Shown in pieces: positions 6,404 to 9,949 of a stretch of DNA of 9,949 nt. Source of the DNA: Alphaproteobacteria bacterium MarineAlpha10_Bin3 (GTDB lineage Bacteria > Pseudomonadota > Alphaproteobacteria > UBA8366 > GCA-2717185). Both the position numbers and the translations under genes were made by a program. The number at the start of each line of letters is the position of its first letter. Position 1 is the stretch's first letter. The DNA is taken from contig PTKA01000021.1 of the NCBI GenBank assembly GCA_002937525.1, positions 1 to 9,949 of the forward strand. Direction: 5' to 3'. The notes under the pieces were generated by a model that was not told the origin of the DNA, ran no database searches, and was given only the letters and a program-made list of their open reading frames with translations.

Positions 6404-6950
6404 AGAAGACGCCAATTTCGAAGTTGTTCGAACCATGCTGGAGATGCATGCCCGGCCAAGCCGCCCCCTGGCGCGGCCGCCGAGCTTGAGGAAACCGGTG
6501 ATGCTGCTGCGCGCCGAACAGCCGACGATTTCGTTCTACCGTTACCTTTATAACACCATCGGCCGCCAGTGGTTCTGGTACGAACGGCGCGTCATGGACG
6601 ACGCCACCTTGGCCGCCTGCATCCACGATGCCGCCGTCGCGGTCAATGTCTTGTATGTCGGCGGCGTTCCGGCCGGTCTGGCGGAAATCGACGCCCGTGA
6701 AATCCGCGATATCGAACTCGCCTATATCGGGTTGATACCGGAATTCATCGGCCGTGGCCTCGGCCGCTATCTGGTCGACTGGGCGATCGACGCCGCCTGG
6801 GACCGCGAACCGGACCGGATCTGGATCCACACCTGCACCCTGGACCACCCGGCCGCCCTGCCGCTTTATCAAAAAGCCGGCTTCACGCCCTACGCTCAGA
6901 ACAGATTCAAAATCCCGGACCCACGCAAGATGGCCTGCTTCGCCGATTAA
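6396..6950 (+). CDS. GNAT family N-acetyltransferase
   Basis: This 184-residue protein has a GNAT fold of a type I associate with alphaproteobacteria. Seen here are LLRAEQPTISFYRYLYNT (about 37-54), WFWYERR (58-64), VLYVGGVPAG (84-93), the acetyl-CoA loop PEFIGRGLGRYL (113-124), then IWIHTCTLDHPAALPLYQKAGF and PYAQNRFKI. The acetylated substrate is unknown. The ATG at 6396 overlaps the YpeA-type gene by 8 bases in another frame and lacks a clear ribosome-binding site; ATGs at residues 14 and 17 are alternatives if translation restarts later. The N-terminal arginine- and proline-rich stretch (21-35) looks disordered. It is the last gene of the plus-strand run, and its TAA overlaps the convergent regulator's stop. 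It is not similar enough to the YpeA-type neighbour to suggest recent duplication. Confidence 0.85.
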   Translation: MGKEDANFEVVRTMLEMHARPSRPLARPPSLRKPVMLLRAEQPTISFYRYLYNTIGRQWFWYERRVMDDATLAACIHDAAVAVNVLYVGGVPAGLAEIDAREIRDIELAYIGLIPEFIGRGLGRYLVDWAIDAAWDREPDRIWIHTCTLDHPAALPLYQKAGFTPYAQNRFKIPDPRKMACFAD

Positions 6951-7414
6951 AGAGGCCCGGCACCGAATCCCATGCCGCCGCTCCAGAACCGTTCCAGCCG
7001 CAGCAGGATCGTGTTGGCGTGGTTCAGGTCTTCCACCGGCACGGTGTCGGAACCAAGCCGGGCGGTGTGACGGTCGAACATTGCATCGACGATATTGCGC
7101 AACTCGATCCCCTTATCCGACAGCCGCACACGGATCGAACGCCGGTCATGCGCCGAGCGTTCCTGGATCAGATAACCGTTTTCGACCATCTTGCGCACAT
7201 TGTAGGACACGTTCGAGCCGAGATAGTAGCCCCGATTGGTCAATTCCCCGACGGTCAGTTCATCGTCCGCGACATTGTAGAGAATGACCGCCTGGATATT
7301 GTTGATATCCCGCATTCCATGGCGGTCGAGTTCGCTTTTTACGACTTCGAGAAATTGCCGGTGCAACCGCTCGATAAGATGGATGGATTGCAAGTAATCT
7401 GCTTTCACAGCCAT
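6947..7414 (-). CDS. ldtR: MarR family transcriptional regulator, LdtR-like
   Basis: The 155-residue winged-helix protein matches the LdtR branch of MarR regulators, studied in Liberibacter and Sinorhizobium, where LdtR controls an L,D-transpeptidase and stress tolerance. Seen here: a dimerisation helix SIHLIERLHRQFLEVVKSEL (10-29), INNIQAVILYNV (37-48), the helix-turn-helix LTVGELTNRGYYLGSNVSYN (53-72), and a wing with the DRR motif (D90-R92) in HDRRSIRVRLSDKG. The binding-domain wording GYYLGSNVSYN is nearly diagnostic of this subgroup. The ATG at 7414 has only a weak ribosome-binding site. It follows the valine-catabolism genes on the same strand after an AT-rich gap with its own inverted repeat, so it may be autoregulated and may or may not control those genes. 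No L,D-transpeptidase gene is in the window. The symbol is by similarity. Confidence 0.85.
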   Translation of the reverse strand: MAVKADYLQSIHLIERLHRQFLEVVKSELDRHGMRDINNIQAVILYNVADDELTVGELTNRGYYLGSNVSYNVRKMVENGYLIQERSAHDRRSIRVRLSDKGIELRNIVDAMFDRHTARLGSDTVPVEDLNHANTILLRLERFWSGGMGFGAGPL

Positions 7415-7428
7415 AATTCGGCACTCAA

Positions 7429-7445
7429 CATATCGTTTCGGTATG
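7429..7445. promoter_or_regulatory. Candidate operator upstream of the MarR-type regulator
   Basis: CATATCG-TTT-CGGTATG is a 7+3+7 inverted repeat with one mismatch, 15 bases before the regulator's start codon. Size, symmetry and position fit a MarR-dimer operator for autoregulation; no binding site consensus was available to compare. The adjacent 7446-7487 is markedly AT-rich against the rest of the window and could hold the promoter. Confidence 0.35.
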
Positions 7446-7487
7446 GCAAATATAGCATCTAATTATCTATTGATTTCCTGTTTTATC

Positions 7488-8381
7488 TTAATTTTTTGGC
7501 ATATCGCCCTGAATCATACGAATTATAGCCGAAAAATCGAAAGATTCATTACCTGCGTTGCAGAACATTCCATACATCGCCGCCGCGGACGCGCCCATCG
7601 GGGTCGCCACGCCGGCATCGTGCGCCGCACTTTGCGCCAGTTTCAGATCCTTCAACATCATCGCCGCGGTGAAGCCGGCGGCATAATCCCGGTTCGCCGG
7701 CGAATCCGGTACCGGGCCCGGCACCGGGCAATAGTTGTTCAAGGCCCAGCACGAACTGGTCGCAGTCGAACAGATGTCATAGAGCTTCTGTTTATCGAGC
7801 CCGAGTTTTTCGGCCATCGTGAACCCTTCGCAGACCGCGATCATGGTGGCGCCGAGGATCATGTTGTTGCAGACCTTGGCGACCTGGCCATTGCCGCTGC
7901 CGCCAGCATGGATGATCGTCTTGCCCATTGCCTCCAGGACCGGCAGGCCGCGCTCGAAGGCGCTATCGGGACCGCCGACCATGAAGGTCAGGGTTCCCGC
8001 TTCGGCCCCGCCGACGCCGCCCGACACCGGCGCATCGAGCATTTCCAGGCCCCGTTCCACCGCCATCGCGCCAACCTCGCGCGCGGTCGCAACGTCGATC
8101 GTGGAACTGTCGATCAGCAAGGTGCCCGGCGCCACATTGTCGAAAACGGATTGCGTGTAGACGCTGCGCACATGCGCCCCGGCCGGCAACATGGTGATGA
8201 CAATCTCGACATCGCGAACCGCGTCGCCGGCATCCGCCGTCACCGTGGTGCCGGCGGCCGATGCGCGTTCGCACAACGCCGCCACCAGATCGAAGGCTTT
8301 CACCGCATGGCCCGCCTTGAGCAGATTCGCCAGCATCGGCGCGCCCATATTGCCAAGCCCGATAATTCCGATTGTAGTCAT
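7488..8381 (-). CDS. mmsB: 3-hydroxyisobutyrate dehydrogenase
   Basis: The 297-residue enzyme oxidises 3-hydroxyisobutyrate to methylmalonate semialdehyde with NAD+ in valine degradation. Seen here: the Rossmann motif GLGNMG (8-13), an acidic D31 after the second strand that favours NAD over NADP, DSSTID (91-96), the substrate loop DAPVSGGVGGAEAGTL (116-131), the catalytic lysine K169 in GNGQVAKVCNN (164-173) and MLKDLKLA (242-249). Length and C-terminal helical domain are normal. The start has a strong GGAGG 8 bases upstream. It lies 30 bases downstream of the hydrolase gene on the same strand, so they are probably one operon. Related beta-hydroxyacid dehydrogenases such as tartronate semialdehyde reductase share motifs, but the neighbours and the NNYCPVPGPVPDSPANRDY stretch (215-233) favour 3-hydroxyisobutyrate. 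Confidence 0.93.
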   Translation of the reverse strand: MTTIGIIGLGNMGAPMLANLLKAGHAVKAFDLVAALCERASAAGTTVTADAGDAVRDVEIVITMLPAGAHVRSVYTQSVFDNVAPGTLLIDSSTIDVATAREVGAMAVERGLEMLDAPVSGGVGGAEAGTLTFMVGGPDSAFERGLPVLEAMGKTIIHAGGSGNGQVAKVCNNMILGATMIAVCEGFTMAEKLGLDKQKLYDICSTATSSCWALNNYCPVPGPVPDSPANRDYAAGFTAAMMLKDLKLAQSAAHDAGVATPMGASAAAMYGMFCNAGNESFDFSAIIRMIQGDMPKN

Positions 8382-8411
8382 TGGATTGTCCTCCGTGTTC
8401 GCGTGATCATT

Positions 8412-9449
8412 TTAGCCGAATGTTAGTTCCGCCGCGCCAAGCGGCTCGAAATAGCCGTTCACCATGGCATCGTCCACCGCCGCCAGCGTGCCGGGCCGCC
8501 AGCGCGGCGTATTGTCCTTGTCGATGATGAGCGCGCGCACGCCCTCGAAAAAATCATGCGCCGCCATGATGTGCTGGCTGAGCCGGTATTCCATGACCAT
8601 GCAGGCGTCGAAATCCAGGCGCGCGCCATCGCGAAGCTGGCGGTAGGCGATCTTCTGGCTGGTCGGGGACTTGGCGGCCATGACTTTGAGCGTCTTTTGC
8701 GCCCATTCGCCCGCCTCGCGGTAAAGCGCCGATTCGATTTCCTCGACACTTTCATGGCCAAAACAGCGGTCTATCGCGTTGCGGTTGGCGGCCAGCATGG
8801 CCGGTTCCGGTGGTTCGGACAAACACTTGGTCGCCGCGTCAATCGGCTTGCCGGCGCGGATCGCCGCAACGAATTCGTCATGCCGGGCGCTGGCGATGAA
8901 GGCGTCGGCGATGCCGGCATACAGGCAATCGGCGGCGCGCAGGCGGGCCCCGGTAAGCGCCATATACAGCCCGATTGCACCTGGAAGGCGTGGCAGAAAA
9001 TACGACCCGCCGACATCGGGAAACAGGCCGATCCCGGTTTCCGGCATCGCGAACAGCGTGCGTTCGGACGCGATTCTGGTGCGGGCATGGACCGACAATC
9101 CGACGCCGCCGCCCATCGCCACGCCGTCGATGAGGGCGATTACGGGTTTGGAGAAATGGAAGATCAGCCGGTTCAACCGGTATTCCGCCTGGAAGAATTC
9201 CCGGGTCAATGCGCCGCCCGTGCGATGCGCATCATACAACGCGCGAATATCGCCGCCGGCGCAAAATGCGCGCTCGCCGGCGCCGCGAACGACCACGGCG
9301 GCCACATTATCGTCCCTGGCCCAGTCCTCAAAGCGGCTGTGCAGCGCCAGCGCCATATCAAGGGTCAGCGCGTTCATCGCCTCGGGACGGTTCAAGGTCA
9401 CAACGGCAACGCCGTCGCGAAGGTCGAACAGAAGATCGTCGCCGCTCAT
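8412..9449 (-). CDS. 3-hydroxyisobutyryl-CoA hydrolase (crotonase superfamily)
   Basis: The 345-residue protein removes CoA from 3-hydroxyisobutyryl-CoA, a step between isobutyryl-CoA dehydrogenase and 3-hydroxyisobutyrate dehydrogenase in valine breakdown. It is longer than a plain enoyl-CoA hydratase (about 260 residues) and carries the hydrolase-type C-terminus. Seen here: [14 protein letters not shown] (19-32), the oxyanion-hole segments FCAGGDI (62-68) and [11 protein letters not shown] (109-119), and the [20 protein letters not shown] block (135-154). E137 and D145 are spaced as the catalytic Glu/Asp pair of human [23 protein letters not shown] (300-317) is typical of HIBCH and of crotonase-type relatives. 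Its ATG overlaps the upstream dehydrogenase stop in ATGA, indicating coupled translation. It is often annotated as an enoyl-CoA hydratase/isomerase family protein. Confidence 0.92.
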   Translation of the reverse strand: MSGDDLLFDLRDGVAVVTLNRPEAMNALTLDMALALHSRFEDWARDDNVAAVVVRGAGERAFCAGGDIRALYDAHRTGGALTREFFQAEYRLNRLIFHFSKPVIALIDGVAMGGGVGLSVHARTRIASERTLFAMPETGIGLFPDVGGSYFLPRLPGAIGLYMALTGARLRAADCLYAGIADAFIASARHDEFVAAIRAGKPIDAATKCLSEPPEPAMLAANRNAIDRCFGHESVEEIESALYREAGEWAQKTLKVMAAKSPTSQKIAYRQLRDGARLDFDACMVMEYRLSQHIMAAHDFFEGVRALIIDKDNTPRWRPGTLAAVDDAMVNGYFEPLGAAELTFG

Positions 9450-9949
9450 TCGCGGAGCAGCCGCCGGGCAATGATCACGCGCATGATTTCATTGGTTCCT
9501 TCGAGTATCTGGTGAACCCGGACGTCGCGCAGATACCGTTCAATCGGATATTCCTTGATATAGCCGTAGCCGCCATGGATTTGCAGCGCCTCATTGCAGA
9601 TTGTGAAACCGGCATCGGTGGCGAAGCGTTTGGCCATGGCGCAATAGAGGGTGGCGTCGGCATCGCCCGCATCGAGCGCCGCCGCCGCGCGGCGCACCAT
9701 CAGGCGCGCCGCCTCCAGTTCGGTCGCCATATCCGCCAGCTTGAATTGCAGCGCCTGAAATTCGGCCAGTTTTTTGCCGAACTGGCGGCGGGTCAGCAGA
9801 TGTTCGCGGGCCGCGGCAAGGCAGGCCGTCGCGCCGCCAATCGAACAGGCCGCCACGTTCAGGCGGCCGCCGTCGAGGCCACACATGGCGATCTTGAACC
9901 CCTCGCCCTCTAGTTGCGCAAGGATCTTTCCGGCATTGCCGGCGCCGAC
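9446..9949 (-). CDS. Acyl-CoA dehydrogenase, C-terminal part, isobutyryl-CoA dehydrogenase-like (cut by window edge)
   Basis: Only the last 167 residues are inside the window; the frame is open to base 9949 and the start lies beyond it. The part seen is the C-terminal helical domain of a flavin acyl-CoA dehydrogenase. It includes [36 protein letters not shown] (the FAD and subunit contact region), the [19 protein letters not shown] segment and the closing [13 protein letters not shown] with the catalytic glutamate region. The wording resembles mitochondrial ACAD8, isobutyryl-CoA dehydrogenase, and the gene order with the hydrolase and 3-hydroxyisobutyrate dehydrogenase supports that role. Related short-chain or 2-methyl-branched acyl-CoA dehydrogenases remain possible. 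An internal ATG (9884-9886) is not the start. The stop overlaps the next start in ATGA. Confidence 0.9.
   Translation of the reverse strand, partial: VGAGNAGKILAQLEGEGFKIAMCGLDGGRLNVAACSIGGATACLAAAREHLLTRRQFGKKLAEFQALQFKLADMATELEAARLMVRRAAAALDAGDADATLYCAMAKRFATDAGFTICNEALQIHGGYGYIKEYPIERYLRDVRVHQILEGTNEIMRVIIARRLLRE

Noticed and set aside
7443..8426. A 327-codon plus-strand frame opposite 3-hydroxyisobutyrate dehydrogenase.
   Set aside because: It is a mirror of the real gene, with biased composition and no motifs or ribosome-binding site.
1..9949. Mobile elements, CRISPR arrays, tRNA or rRNA genes, defence-system genes.
   Set aside because: No transposase, integrase or toxin-like products, no regularly spaced repeats and no RNA-gene signatures were seen on either strand.

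Overview
This GC-rich, densely packed chromosomal window looks alphaproteobacterial (Rhodospirillales/Rhizobiales-like). The basis is the protein types: a SapC-family protein, the roughly 335-residue cysteine synthase form, an LdtR-like MarR regulator and a valine-degradation cluster. I see no tRNA, rRNA, insertion sequence, phage gene, CRISPR array or attachment site. Nearly all of the DNA is coding and most junctions are short gaps or overlapping stop/start codons. The species cannot be named from this sequence.

Layout. (1) Bases 51-1976, minus strand: an enolase-superfamily enzyme of the mandelate racemase/muconate lactonizing type (804-1976), followed downstream by a SapC-family protein (51-683). 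(2) Bases 2065-3276, plus strand: two adjacent 200-residue Nudix hydrolases of the NudF/AdpP (ADP-ribose pyrophosphatase) type. They align end to end without gaps at about 60% identity, so they are a tandem duplication. (3) Bases 3371-6950, plus strand: a compact run of cysteine synthase, AlaX-type alanyl-tRNA editing protein, 3-mercaptopyruvate sulfurtransferase, YpeA-type acetyltransferase and a second GNAT acetyltransferase. (4) Bases 6947-9949, minus strand, transcribed right to left: an acyl-CoA dehydrogenase cut by the window edge and resembling isobutyryl-CoA dehydrogenase, 3-hydroxyisobutyryl-CoA hydrolase, 3-hydroxyisobutyrate dehydrogenase and an LdtR-like MarR regulator. The first three are consecutive steps of valine catabolism.

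How the genes fit together. The right-hand block turns isobutyryl-CoA into methylmalonate semialdehyde; the next enzyme of the pathway is not in the window. The middle block links cysteine formation (CysK), cysteine-derived sulfur transfer (sulfurtransferase) and clearance of mischarged tRNA(Ala) (AlaX), with two acetyltransferases of unknown substrate.

The most unusual point is the sulfurtransferase start. Its complete N-terminal domain is encoded, but there is no in-frame ATG, GTG or TTG in front of it. A perfect AAGGAG ribosome-binding site instead stands 5 bases before an in-frame ACG (5116-5118), one transition away from ATG. The reading frame is also the same as that of AlaX, from which it is separated by a single TAG. 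This is a candidate non-canonical start, a readthrough junction or a consensus error. I found no clearly new multi-gene system; the rest is recognisable metabolism with some odd residues and arrangements.
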